Below are positions 24,261 through 36,555 of a stretch of DNA of 64,000 bases, in pieces. Both the position numbers and the translations under genes were made by a program. The notes below the pieces were generated by a model, which did not search any database, was not told the origin of the DNA, and saw only the letters and a list, made by a program, of their open reading frames with translations. Every line of letters starts with the position of its first letter. Within the stretch, counting starts at the first letter, position 1. The DNA is from Anas platyrhynchos (Eukaryota > Chordata > Aves > Anseriformes > Anatidae). The DNA lies in NCBI RefSeq assembly GCF_047663525.1, contig NC_092587.1, forward strand, positions 39,981,001 through 40,045,000, given 5' to 3'.

Positions 24261-25189
24261 GGAAATAATATGCAATTTTTAGCAATATTGGAACTAAAAG
24301 CCATTCAGAGCTCTTTTAGCAGAGACAGATCCTGTACGGTTTTGAACACCTCCAGTAAAGATCCAAGGGAAGAATTTTCTCTGCTCCTTCTTTGTTCTGC
24401 AGCACAAAGCAGTACAGGCAGATGACATACCCAAAGAGGATCACATTAATAATTTTGGATCTATTCATCATCTTCCTGATAGGCCATTTACTCCGTGCCT
24501 GCACCTGTTTCAGCAGAGGTGTGTGCAGTAGCTCTCTGTGTAGGAAAAGCAGAGGGGCCTGGCAGCCAGGCTGAAACCTTGGGGCATTCCCAGTGGGTGA
24601 CTTTAAGAGGATTTTATGCTGCTCAAAGAACTAGGGTCACACCACGGGCTTGTGTACCTAGGATCATCCACACTAAGAGAAAATGAAGAGATTGTCCTCT
24701 TCAGTTGACTTTTGCAGATATTTTCCTGATGTTATGTTTGTTGCCAGGGTCATTTCTACCAAGAATCTGGGGCAGAAGCAAGAGCAGTTCAAATGCTGCC
24801 TGCTGCACATTTCTAGCACATCAAACCAATATAAATGTTCCTCAGGGAGAGAAAAGTCCTCATGAGCACAGGGGGCTGCAGATATGCGATGCAGTCTGCC
24901 CAGCACCTGAAGTCACAGCATCCTTAGGAAAAGGCTCAGAGAGCCAGCAGCAAACTTTTTTCTGGAAGACATTTGTACTTCCACAAACTGGTAAATTCCG
25001 ATTTCAGGCTTCTGTGTCGTTTTAACATCTCTGAATGGCAGCTGAAATGTAGGGCTTTTAGCTCTGGTAAGCAGATATTGTTTTGGCTAGCTCAGGAGAC
25101 TGTTCTGTAACTTCATCTTCTCTACTGAACTGGATGTTCCCTGAGTGGGAGGAACTGATATCTGAATTTCAAAGCAGTTAATAGCCTTA
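24261..25189. other. Unannotated DNA
   Basis: No gene is recognised. The minus frame at 24316-24504 contains one hydrophobic stretch that resembles a signal anchor, but it ends after 62 codons with no supporting features. Confidence 0.5.
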
Positions 25190-25600
25190 CTCGCACTTTT
25201 GCAATATTTGGAAAATTGTAATTAACCAGCTTAGCTAATTTACGTTTTTAATATTTAAATGTTGCTTGTTACACAGAAGCTGATTGCTGTAGTAGCTTCA
25301 TTCTGAAAGCTCATTAGAACTGCTAAAAGGTCTAAATACACACAGCTGAAGAAATACATGCATTTTTATAAGGCAGGTATTATGGCGATATTTTGAATAT
25401 CATGGGCCTGGACAAATATGCCAGCCTTCTGCAGGAGGTTTTAATCAAGCTTTTTTGCATTTGCCTGGGAAGTTGCATTGCTGTTTTTTCTGTGCTAAAT
25501 GCTTAGATGACATTAGCTAGCAGGATTTTTAGCTTTCACTGGTTTTCACGAAGGTTTTCATTAACCTTCTATTATGACAGAGCCAAGGAAAAAAGAGACA
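25190..25600. promoter_or_regulatory. Candidate conserved non-coding element
   Basis: AT-rich, repeat-free sequence contains TAATTA at 25219-25224 and several TAAT/ATTA and GCTAAT cores around 'gcttagctaatttacg' and 'gtagtagcttcattctga'. No frame crosses it. The call is from motif density only. Confidence 0.27.
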
Positions 25601-26904
25601 GGGGCCCTTTTGTGCTGTTTATGAATCATGCAGGATGTAGATAACACGTGGACAGGAGGAATGAGACTGGAATTCTGAATTTTCTTTTCAAACGCACCAG
25701 TGTCATTTAAGTACAATATCTCTTCACTTTGCCATGCATGCTGCTTTTCCTAAGCTGGGATGAAAGGAATTCCTGTGGGCTGAGGAGCCCAAGTATCACC
25801 TGCCTGTTGCAGAAGGTAGTGCAGATGGCAGGCTAGGATGGGTGGCCAGGGAGGAAGGATGTGGCAGGGACATGCTGCTGTGCTGGGTGACGTGGCATGG
25901 CCCGACACAGGCCGTGAGGACAAGACAGATGTCTGGGACAAAACCTATTGCTATTTCCAGTTCCTTATCCCAGCCCATCCAAGACAAACTGGGGGATTGG
26001 GTCTCCCTGGCATCTGGGCTCTTCTCCTTTCTAAACATTTAGCAGCAAGTGTGATAAAGCTGTCAGTTACTGTGGAAATGCAGTTTGCATTTCCATCTAT
26101 TTTTTCCCCTCTGTCATGTTCCCCCCTCTCATTCTTTTTCCTGCTCTGGTACTCCCTTTTCCCACAGTGTAGCAGATTCCCATCCAGAAATATCACACGA
26201 ATGTGCAGAGTGCTGGGCTAATGATTAGGAAAGCATCGCTGGACCCATCTGAATGTGTAAATACCCTTTTGTAGTTAGAGTTTTTCTGTCTGTTCAGCTA
26301 TTTGGGAAAAACACCCCAGAAGCCAAAAGCTATATCTGTATCTATATATATATATGCATATATGTGTATATATATACATGCAGAATCCCCCAGTCAGCAG
26401 ATGTTACAAATGAGCTGGCATCACCCCACCAGCAGAAAGTGTGGCGTGCTCAGTTCAGCACAGGGAGATCCCTGCTGTCGTGGGCTGCCCACCCTCTCCT
26501 CCTTGCCCTGGTGATTCCAGGGAAAGAAGGAAAATTTCTCTTAATTTACCATAAGGACCTGCTAAGAGCAGAAAGAACTGAGAGGAAGCACCAAACTCAG
26601 GAGCATTGAGTGGAGAGAGCAGTGATGCTGTGAGAGGCAGTGCCATGGACCCCAGAGACTTCTTGTGTGCTGGCACACAGCAAGAATTGGGCAATCCCAG
26701 AGGGGCTGTGAACAGCCCGGGCTATCAGACTGTCCATCACAGGAAAGCCTCACTGAAAAGCAGATAGGGCTGCAAAAGGCCAAGGTCTGCCCTCACCATA
26801 TTTAATTTTTATTTATTTGTTTATTTTTGGTGGTGTGTACATACCCAAAGTCAATTCCTAAATATTAGGAAGGCACCCACAGAAGCACAAGCCAACCATA
26901 AGGA
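25601..26904. other. Unannotated DNA with a TA-rich microsatellite
   Basis: No gene is recognised. An imperfect TATA/TGTA/GCATA run lies at about 26331-26380. Frames of 118-127 aa (25838-26221 and 26253-26609) have no family features, and the second runs through the microsatellite. Confidence 0.55.
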
Positions 26905-26965
26905 AATATCACAGAATCTCTAGGTTGGAAGAGACCTCAAGATCATCGAGTCCATATCTCCTTCC
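26905..26965 (-). mobile_element. CR1 LINE 3' tail fragment, antisense
   Basis: The words 'atcacagaatctctaggttg', 'gaagagacctcaagatcatc' and 'gagtccat' are the reverse complement of a CR1 3' terminus. The element is 5'-truncated to about 60 bp, which is typical of short CR1 insertions. Confidence 0.85.
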
Positions 26966-28369
26966 TTGTGACATAACGTTACAGGAAAAGAAGCCTTCAT
27001 CTTAAGTAACTGGAAAAGGCCAAGAAAAAAGGGGATTTTCACTAAAAGCTGCATGGTAGCATGACTACAGTCTAAAATATGTGAAAACACCAGAATGCAG
27101 TAATCAAAAGCATGGTGGTCTGGGGGGAAATCTCTTTCACAGTCTCAATCTCAGTAACCGAATAAAGAATCAAATTTAAAAACAGTATTCACTGCATCTG
27201 CTCACTGTCACATGCCCTCCGCAGACAGGCTTTTCTAAATTACAGCCATAGTTAATCTATTAAGCATAAGAAGAGAGAAACAGTAAGAGCATCGTATTTT
27301 CTCTCCTCATTTTTTCCTCATTATAAAGGTCATTTTATTGTGTGTCTACTTGGGGGTGGGGGAATTGTACTAACATAAAATCACAAACCAGAAGCAAGCA
27401 AAATGCTCTGCTTTGAGTTTTGCGAAGAGGTCCTGACATCTTCTACGAGAGAGAGAGGGTGTGTGTGCCCATGTCTCTGGAGAGCATCACTGCTCACATG
27501 CGATCTGCTGCAGCTTGGCAGGCTGCAGGCGCAGCCCACGCTCCTTCTGCGCGCATGGTGTTAATTCCTGCAGGCAGCCCTCACCCGTATGAGCATGGCA
27601 GCTGATAAGCAGCAGCTTTTGCAGGAGATAACCCACAGTAATGCTTTCAAAATGAACTCTAGGAAACGACTGGCACCAAGAGCAGAGTGATTCTGTGCTC
27701 GGAGGTGGGAAGGGAAAGGTCCAACGCTACACAAGAAAGTACTCAGGCAGCTGTTGGGTCACACCGGCCACTAGTTTTATTTTATCATCTCCAATGTGGA
27801 AGTAAAATTGGTTAGGAGAGCCTAGCATAGCAGGAGAAAGAAAAAAAAAAAAGGAGAAGGAGAAGGAGAAGGTGAAAGGCAGGAGAAAGGAGAGCAGAGA
27901 CAGGCAGGTTGGAGTGATGCTGAGGTGAGAGGAGGGGAGGGAGAGGCTGGGAGCCAGAGGCCATGCGGCCCTGGGGATGCTGCCCACCTCCATAAGAAAA
28001 GCAGGGCAGCTTGTCACCAAGAGGAGGGGCTGAGAACGTAATTTATGAACTCATTTTGCTAGAGGTCACTTTGTCATTTGCTCCTTAGTGTGCTATGTAT
28101 AACAAGTGCTCCCCCAAGCCCAAGGTTGAAGGGCTTTAATGCTGCAGAGGTCAAGATAGCACATCTTCCACTTCATCTCTGCCACTTTGAAAAGTAGACT
28201 AGGAAATGTTTAGGCATCATTTTAGTCATCTTCATTTTAAAATCCTGCCTAAACAAGTAACCATGTTTCAAAAGGAAGGACAAAATCAGACACCTTAAAA
28301 AGAGTGTATGAGTGTTTCTTCCCAACATACCTAATAAAATTGCCATGCCATCAGCTGTAACTACACAGA
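26966..28369. other. Unannotated DNA with (GGAGAA)3
   Basis: No gene is recognised. A poly(A)12 run and three GGAGAA units lie at 27841-27870 inside a purine-rich stretch. A GA/GT-rich patch is at about 27445-27468. The minus frame at 27727-28020 crosses the purine tract and is an artefact. Confidence 0.55.
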
Positions 28370-28660
28370 GTCTGAGATAAAATTTCGCATCCCTTTAACC
28401 AATTGTCATTTAACATGGTGGTTATAGCCAATTAATAACTTATTCAATAAATATTTTAATTGATGTCTAATTAACCTGCTGTGGAATACAAGCGTATTTA
28501 TAGTTACTGCTAAGGGCACATTTCTAAACAGTAAAATAATGGTATTTTACAGAAGTCAGATGCATAATAGCAGTGCAATTACACTCCTAGCTGAAATGGG
28601 CATAATTTGTGATCTCGTAGGTTAATTCTGCCCGGGCTGCACTCCAGTATTCAGCAGTAG
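28370..28660. promoter_or_regulatory. Candidate conserved non-coding element
   Basis: This is a dense run of homeodomain-type sites in repeat-free DNA: 'ccaattaataac', 'caataaatattttaattgat', TAATTAA at 28468-28474, and later 'ggcataatttgtgatctcgt'. The mix of AT-rich motifs with single CpG sites, and the absence of any frame, resembles known vertebrate developmental enhancers. No conservation data are available to me, so this remains an inference. Confidence 0.35.
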
Positions 28661-30959
28661 CAGGCAATTAGCAGCAGCATCTCCCTGAGATAGCAGCTCC
28701 CTTTTGCCTCTATACACACTGCTTCAGTCAAGGACACGTACAGCAAAGCATATATATGCCTGAAAGAATGGTCCCTAGATGCTAAATTGTTAGAGAACAA
28801 CCAAAAATGTGATGCCAGAGTGCAGCTGCAGCCTTGTGCATGTGGCTGGTGAAGGAAGGGGTCATCTGGGGCTCAGGACACAGCAGGATTTCCGCACAGC
28901 CTGTGTTCAGCATTGTGCAGGTTTGCCAATGATGTCTGGAGATATTTACCTGCAGCACAGCTGCCTGCTGAATGCTGAAGTGTACGTGTGAAGAGGGAGA
29001 AGGGGGGGTGCTGCTCTCTTTGATGAGGCAGAGGATGAGAGAGAAGAATCAGCCCTCGGACAAAAGGCAAGCTTTCAGAAAGCTTGGTAATTGTGCACCA
29101 GCATTTATTATGGAGGAGCATGCCTTGCCCTAACTTGTAATATCTGGGGATGGCCAGTTAAACACTGCAACAAAGACAATTCCCGTTTATTGTCTGTAGC
29201 AAGACTGCCCATCTGCGTGGCGAGCTCAGTAATGACCCCCAAAGCTGCATGCCCGAGCAGTGAAGATCATCTCACATCGCTTGGCTTAGGCAAAATCATG
29301 TGGGATTCTCATTTGCAAAGGCAAGATTTTTCAAATATATTATCACATCTCGGGCAAACATGAACTGGGGAACAAAGCAGATGCACAACTGTACTCACAG
29401 CATTGTTGTTTAATTTTTCCCAGGTATTCTATCTGGTGATATTTGTATATGTTTTGGGACTTTAAACACTGTATTTCTGCCTCATTAAAGCAATTCTCAG
29501 CAGTGACTTGTGATGTAGCTGTCAACGGTTCCCCAACCTCCCAAGCTGCTGCCAGCTATGAAATACCAGCTGCACTGCCCGTGAACCAGAAAACCCAGAG
29601 TGATAGCCTTTTGTGATTCCACGGCCATGAGAGGGGATAACACACTTCCTGACATCTATTACACACTGTGGCTGGGAAATAAATAAAAGAGAGGGACAGA
29701 GAGAGCTCCATTAACATTGAGACTGGTGTTGGAAGCAGGAAATAATAAAATCTGACTGAACATCTTGGTTTGTCTGCAACGGCTCCTGAGGCTGTGTTCA
29801 AGGAAGTGTGCGGGTAACGAAGGAGGCAGGGGGTCTTCATGATGCAAGGCACAGGGTGGCTGCAGAAAACAGGACTTCCCTTCCATCTGCTTGAATTTCC
29901 ATGTGATGTTTAGCAGCTCCTGGGTCAGGCTGGTCCAAGAGACAGGTGGGCACTTGCGGGGTGGAGGTACCGTGGGCAAGATGCCCTCGGGGTCCCAGAA
30001 GCATCCCTCCCTGCTGCAGTGGGTGCTGCAGAGCGGCACCAGGGTGGTCACCAAGCCAGCATCACACCCACCCTGCAGCAGTAATCTGGATGTAAAGAGA
30101 AGACAACTGGCCTGAAATAATAGCCCAAAGAAGAAGAAACTCCGCTGACTCCAATGTGCTTAATGGGGGGCTGAATTTCTCCCATTGTCCGCCATCCATG
30201 AGGTACAGACAGGCTTTTCTTGAGCATCCACGACTTCTTACAACGCTGAATGAAAAATATGTTTATTGTGGGCAATGGCAAGAATACAAGCCTCCATTTA
30301 TAACTGAATTTCCTCCTATCCCACTTACAGTAACAACTTAAGGTATTCATGGGCTGGGGAAAGTACAGTGCACGCTCACATCTTTGTTCTCAGCAGGCAC
30401 CAGGGCCACGCCACAGCTGGTGGGACTCGTGCTAAGTCGTGCCAGTAATTGTGCCTCCCAGGAAAGCGTCTCCCACTGCCCACCAGCCACGGGAAGGAGC
30501 CAGTACAACAATCACTTGTCATTTTCTTATCTGTTATAAAGTGCTTTAAACAAAAAGCTCCTTTCCTGTACTTAAACAGGGCGGATAGGCATGATATGTG
30601 TTCCTTAACAGAGGAGCTATGAGTACTTGTAGTTAAGATAGAGACAGTAAAAGACTGGGAAAGCATAAACGCTCTCAGCATTGAAAGAAAACGAAAAGAT
30701 AACTGGGGAACAAGAGGAAGTCTGAATAGAGGGATGAAAAATTAAAACTTCAGTTGACTGAAGGACATAGACCACCCAGGGAGAAAAAAAAAATAAATTA
30801 AGATTTAATCGTATAAATGTTATGTCCTTGTGGACTACAAAGGAGTTCCTGCTCTGCACAGAGCTTTTTAGTTTGGGGTTTATTAGTTTATGTTGTAATT
30901 CCATTCTTTAACCTACCTAGAGAATATAAAACCTGAAATTTAAGGTGAATAACACAATT
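28661..30959. other. Unannotated DNA
   Basis: No gene is recognised. Frames of up to 131 aa (29659-30054, minus) overlap frames on the other strand and lack family signatures. Confidence 0.55.
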
Positions 30960-31340
30960 TTTTCTGAAAGGCAGCAGGCAATACTTTAACCTTGTCTTCG
31001 TCAATTTTCTGCTGTGTGTACCTCTAATTAGATTCACAGTTCACATTAATATTGTGGTACCAACTGCTCAGCAGCCACATCAATATTTCTCAAACTTTCC
31101 AGCTGAAAACTATTCATAATTCAGTGTTACCTATTGATTTTTAAGACTGATGACATTTGAGCTGCTGAGAAAATTAATGGGGTCTATTTGGGGTCATGTC
31201 CTTAATCCCTGCACGTAGCTGATATCTGGCTTCTGTAGCTCCTTCCCTCTACTGAGAGATAAGTAACGTAACTCAGTACGGCCTAATTGCTATCGCAGCC
31301 CGAGGAACCAGAGCAATAGCACCTTTGCTTTGATGCATAT
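30960..31340. promoter_or_regulatory. Candidate conserved non-coding element
   Basis: Repeat-free sequence has 'cctctaattagattcacag', 'attcataattcagtg', 'aaaattaatggggtc' and, later, several isolated CpG sites around 'acgtaactcagtacggccta'. No frame crosses it. The call is from texture and motifs only. Confidence 0.28.
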
Positions 31341-34300
31341 TCTCCAGAGCCTCATCTTGCGTAAGCTGCAGTAGGAAAGTTTCTGGAGGCGTTACATTTC
31401 CCTACTGGATTGAGAACAATACTTGCTATGCTTCCTTGCTCCACATTGCCTACAGCCAAAAAATGTATGGAGCAGTTGGACTTCCCCTTGCTTCCCGGTG
31501 TGCTCCATTTCCAGCCAGCTCTCACTTTGCTTGGTCCCAGGAAGCAGTTTAATAAACCACAGCAAGGAAGAGAAGAGCACATTTCTAAGGCATGGAGACT
31601 CCCACCAGTTCCCTAAACAATATTTCTGAGCCCAAAGTTGACTTTCACATATGGTGAGGCCTGTCTAACACCGTCTACATTTACTCTGAGCAGCAGGTGA
31701 CCGGTAGCCTTGAAGATCACACACTTAGGTTCCTAACATAGTTCTCCAAAGATGTCCTTTTCCTTGAGCTGCGCTGAACCTCACCTTAACAAACCACGAT
31801 TGTGCTCAGCAATGTGAAGCTGGTGGCCTGAGCTTGTTGTTCCCAGGGACCAGCTGCTTCTCCAAAACCTGGAGGACCTTCTCCAACAGAAGAGTGGCAG
31901 GAAGAGCAGACTGAGTGCCCTCCTGCCCAAATAGTGGATCAGCTACAGAGAGCTAAACCCTTCTGCTTCTTCACATAGTTATCTTCATAGGGAAACAATC
32001 ATTTCTGAGCACTCTTAGTATCTAACTAGTGCTTCTTTTTTTTAAAAAAAAAAATAATTGTGCTACAATAGTCCTAGAGACTACATGTATTGTACAATTG
32101 ATTACTGTACTGCCTCTGTGCAAGAGGCAGTAGGTGTTAAAGGTAGTCACCTGCCCACAAGATTATAATTTTAGCTTAAAATGAGAAATGACAGATGAGA
32201 AAGCACAGCTGAGATGAAGGAAGAGGCAGAGAGAGGCTGGCGTGGTTTCCACAGACTGGCTGTGTACACAGTTTCACGTATGTTTATGAGTATCTAAACA
32301 AATACTTAATAGCACATTTCCTCTGTTCAACAAGAAGGGTGACAAATCTGATTTAACTGTGTAAATACTCAGCCATATCCTGTGCCTAGAGAAGCAAGTG
32401 GTTTCTGATGTAAACTTTCATACACAGATTTTGACTAACCACTGATTTTCATGTTACCTAAGCCTGATCCTCCACCCATTACTCTCAGAATAAGATGTGT
32501 GATTAAGTTCAATGTCAAAACTTAAATGTGTTCTCAAAGCTTCTGGTCACATAGCTGCTTGCCTAGTGATTTATTATGCTCATGAAGGCATGACTGCTGC
32601 TGTTCTGCTGGTTGCTTTGAACGTTCTGGCTACAGAGAAAATTAATATTTCTGAATTGCTAAAATGTTTTACAATTCCTACTTCCAGGGAGTAGCAAGCA
32701 GGTAAAATAAAAAGTGCTAGACTCATGCTCATAAAGAGCTTCCATCTCTTGAGCTTTGTTCCCCGGTATTTACAAACTAGCAAAACTATGACAGAGAGCA
32801 AGTGTATTAGGAAGTATCCAAAGTGTTTGCAGTCAATGAAAAAGCTCCGAGTGGTGGATTATGGCCTTACTTTTCCTTTAGTGGTGACAGTCATAACTAT
32901 TCTCAACATACCTGGTGTGGTTATCTGAGGAAGGACGAGCATGAAGGTACATTTCTGTCTTACAGCTTGACATAAGGGTGTTACAAGGATGACTTGTAGC
33001 TTTAAAAGCAAAATAAAATTAGAATGTGGTCCTGGAAATTTTTATCAGGTAAAGTGCAATTTCACCCCACTGGACATGGCACATATTTGGGGGGGGGTGA
33101 GCGTCAAAGTATTCTTCAAAGGGAAGCTTTGTGAACAACCAACAACTTCTGCACAAGAGAGGCATTTCCAAGTATTTCAGCACCCAGCCACTTCACCCAG
33201 TGTGGTCTGAGTCGCACAAACCCCTCCCAGTGTCAAGACAGTGTGCTGTAAGCTCCATGGAGCTGATGAGGCTGATGCTCAAAGTGCTGCATGCAGAGAG
33301 GTGCTTTGGCTTCTACAAGTTTGGGATTTCCTGAGTATTTGAACAAATAAAATGTTCTTTTGATATCAAATCAAAGTCAAATCAGTTGATGCTTTTCTTT
33401 TCTAATACTAAAAATGATGTTCACTGTGCTTCAGGGCTCTACGCTTCGGCGCATTATTAAGGTGTATTCCTGCCAGGCTCTTTGTAGGGTTGAATTATTC
33501 ATGAAAACATACCTTCTAAGTCTGTGGATATGGAAGATGACACATTTTCAAATGAAAAGTCTGCTTTGTAATGCAAACGCAATTTGTGGCAGAGAAAACA
33601 CACATCTGCAGTCAGGGTGCAGATTGGCACAGGTAACAACATTTGTTCTAAAGGCCCTGACTCACACAACAAAGAGGTTTTACATACTAGGTTAGAAGAC
33701 CATTGGCAGAGCAGTGTAAAATGGAAAAGATTTAGAAGAGCTAGTCTAAACTGCGATCTGAATCAGTTACTTTTGTCTTTCAGCTTTACACACACAGATA
33801 GAATTAGAAGCAGAGCTAAGAATAAGTTTGTGCTGGGGCAAATGTAGCTTTGGGCCATATTTGTGTCTCTGAGCCCACTTCACAGCTCTTCAGGTGACCT
33901 CCATCCTGCAAAGCAGCAGAAACCCATGTGCTGTGCATGCACAATGGAGAATACAAAGGCTGAAGAAGCCACAAAGCCACACTACAAAAATAATAACTGC
34001 AATTGCAGGAGCGTGCCAGTCTGAAATACCCTTCATCCTTTGTCACACACCTCCCTGTGTCTCTGGAAGCAGCAAAAGGGGTTATTCTCACTGTGAGGAG
34101 CCTGCCAGTTCCTGGGAAGCGAGCTGTACCCCTCTGCATTCGCACCTGGGCTCCAACACCCACCTTCTGTGACTTCTTCAGTCTCGCTGCCTCTCCCTTC
34201 CTCTCACACACATGCCAACAAAAATAAGTTGAAAGTACCGGTGCAAAGGCAATAGGTGATTTGTGCCAGGCTGGTGCATCAGAAGAATGCACTGAAGCAG

Positions 34301-35529
34301 AGGACTTGTATGCACGTACCATTTTGTGCAAGAGAACCGGAGGCAGCAAGGCCCCTAAATCCACCTAAGCTGCACAGGGATTCGGGCACCTAACTCTCTT
34401 AAATCCTTTTGTAAGCCCCAATGTAAATGTCTTTGATGCAAAGTAAGCAAAATCTCTCCTGTCAATAGAGCACATCTGCATCGTTTCTTGGGCTGCGGCA
34501 ATGCCGTGAAACTTAACATGTCTCGTAACACCAAACGCCTTCTTCCTCACACCCGAAGTGCTGTATGCTGTAGCTACGTGTGCCAAGGAAAGGAAGGCTG
34601 AATAAAAGCAATCCTTGAATTTTGTCCTGTAAGTGCTGAAAGGTAAAGAGACATGTTTTTGTCACTAACTTTTAGACACCCAACGCAAAAAACAAGAACA
34701 CAGAACTGAGGGTGTACCGAGCCCAACGGAGAAAGGTATTTGGACTGTTGGATGCATCACCCACCTCCTCTTTTCATTATGTTTTTCTGCATGTATAGCA
34801 CAGAGGCAATATTGCTTTATGCTTCTGTAATACATTTAAGGACCCAAAGCAATTTCACAAATATTAGTCTGACAGCAGCTGTGGATATAGGGCAATGATC
34901 AAAGAGGAAACTGGTGCCAGGGCTAAGAAAAGACTCCTGTTTCTCCTGGAACTAGACTGCCCCAGAGCACCACCATTATACTTTTCCCAAGTTTTGAAAA
35001 CAAGTTTTTGCCATGTTATTTTGAGCTCCTACCCTTTATTAAATCACTCTGGAAGAATGCAGAGAAGGATACAGAAAGCTCTGCAGTCACTGGAAGTCGC
35101 AGGTTTATTTTGTTCCACTCCATCACAAGACAAAATTATCCTCTGGACAAGCCAGAAAATAAACTTGATAGAACAAAGGAAGAAAAGAAAATATTTATCT
35201 CTGTGACCTCAAAGCCAGCAGCTACTGAGCTGCGAGCCACAGAGCAGGGGCATGGCAGCAACAATACCCTTATGGGTGCCTTGATCTGCTCCAGCGCCAG
35301 CAGTCACCATTGGCAACGGCTGCTGTGAAGGCTGTGCATCACCAGCAACAGAGGAGAAAGGGGGAAATGTTTGCTGTCTTAAAGCAGATGAAGACAGTGG
35401 AATGCAGAACCCTGTACAGAACGCACTGCTGTTATCCTTCAATTATTTTAATATAGGTGCTCTGACTGATATAACTGCTAGAAAAAGGGCAAATGCTCTG
35501 TGCACACTGAAATAGGTGGATTTCAGCTC
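31341..35529. other. Unannotated DNA
   Basis: No gene is recognised. The 182-aa minus frame at 33816-34364 is one of the longest in the window. It overlaps two plus frames and shows no domain. An A/T run lies at 32037-32056. A plus frame at 33414-33695 also has no recognisable features. Confidence 0.55.
32108..32132. other. Perfect 10-bp stem-loop
   Basis: TACTGCCTCT (32108-32117) and AGAGGCAGTA (32123-32132) are exact reverse complements around a 5-base loop. The stem is half AT and half GC. No gene end or RNA gene is recognised beside it. Confidence 0.75.
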
Positions 35530-35650
35530 TTCTCCAGTAGCACGAGGGCTGTGATCCTAGCCCTGACTGCTCACTGCACAGCTCACTTGGGCTTGTCACT
35601 TGACTGTGCCTGGTACAGGGAACAAATCTTGTGTTTTGGAGAGCAAACAC
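35530..35650 (+). mobile_element. Probable MIR-type SINE remnant
   Basis: The words 'gatcctagccctgactgctc' and then 'cttgggcttgtcacttgact' and 'gtgcctg' follow the MIR core order (AGCCCTGGCTCTGCCACT, then CTTGGGCAAGTCACTTAACC). The copy is short and worn, as expected for a bird. Confidence 0.5.
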
Positions 35651-36465
35651 TGCACACGGTTTGACATCAATGGCAGGAGGCTCCCACTGCTCAGGAGCCT
35701 GGAAGATACTTCTCCTGGAGAGTCTCATCTCTTTTCCCAGGAGTCTGATAAATATTTGGATTTCTGGATGTTTTTATTGGCTAACAAAAGCCATTGGCTA
35801 ACTTTATGTACATACATCCATTTCATTTTTTTTCATTATTTTGAAGACGTAATGAGGATGTAAGTGGGCAGAGAAAAAGAATAAGACTGAAGAATAAATA
35901 ATAAAATACTAAGTTATATTAAAGAATAATATTTAAATATTCATCCAAATTAGCATATATATATTATTTTTTTCCCAACCTCAGGCATACCAGACATATT
36001 CTTTAATATTATTTAATATTTTTTATTGTATATATTTATTGCTATTTCTCAGTAGCAAAAACTGTTTAGCTTTGAGAGAAAACAGAAATTGATTGCTTTT
36101 TAATGTAAAAGCTTTATTAACTGTATGCTAGTCACTTTGACACATTTGGAAATAAATTCAGGACAAGATCCAGTAGAGGCCCTAGACTGCCTTTTCTAGG
36201 TGCTAACACCTTTCTCTTCATAGTACTAGATTCATTTCAACCAAGAATCTCTCTTAGCTTATTCTCCTAGTGATTTAAGATTTTTTCTACCCTCATGCAC
36301 TTCTGACATTCAAGAGATTCTTCTTTTTCAGGCAATTCCCACTTTTAGTTTATAAAAATGTCAACAGTGTTTCTAGTGGCAACAGACTCTGTGCATAAAA
36401 CATATCCCTAAATCCGAGTGTTAAAACCCATATTTTGTTGCTTTAAAAAATATCAAACTAGGAGA
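35651..36465. other. Unannotated AT-rich DNA
   Basis: No gene is recognised. A very AT-rich stretch at about 35880-36050 contains repeated TAATATT and ATTATT words without a clean unit. Confidence 0.55.
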
Positions 36466-36555
36466 TTCCCTTCCCTTGCCTTGCCTTGCCTTGCCTTGCC
36501 TTGCCTTGCCTTGCCTTGCCTTCCCTTCCCTTCCCTTCCCTTCCCTTCCCTTCCC
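36466..36555. repeat. Compound array (TTCCC)2(TTGCC)9(TTCCC)7
   Basis: Pentanucleotides run without a break in one register: two TTCCC (36466-36475), nine TTGCC (36476-36520), then seven TTCCC (36521-36555). The middle units differ from the flanks by one base, so a single C-to-G variant unit seems to have expanded inside a TTCCC array. Frames on both strands here read as Ala-Leu-Pro-Cys or Gly-Lys-Arg-rich repeats and are artefacts. Confidence 0.97.

Noticed and set aside
24316..24504. Short minus ORF with a hydrophobic segment, considered as a type II membrane protein start
   Set aside because: It stops after 62 codons, has no matching family in memory, and no donor site that would continue it.
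33816..34364. 182-codon minus-strand ORF
   Set aside because: No family signature, overlaps open frames on the other strand, and no promoter or splice context. It is best explained as chance.
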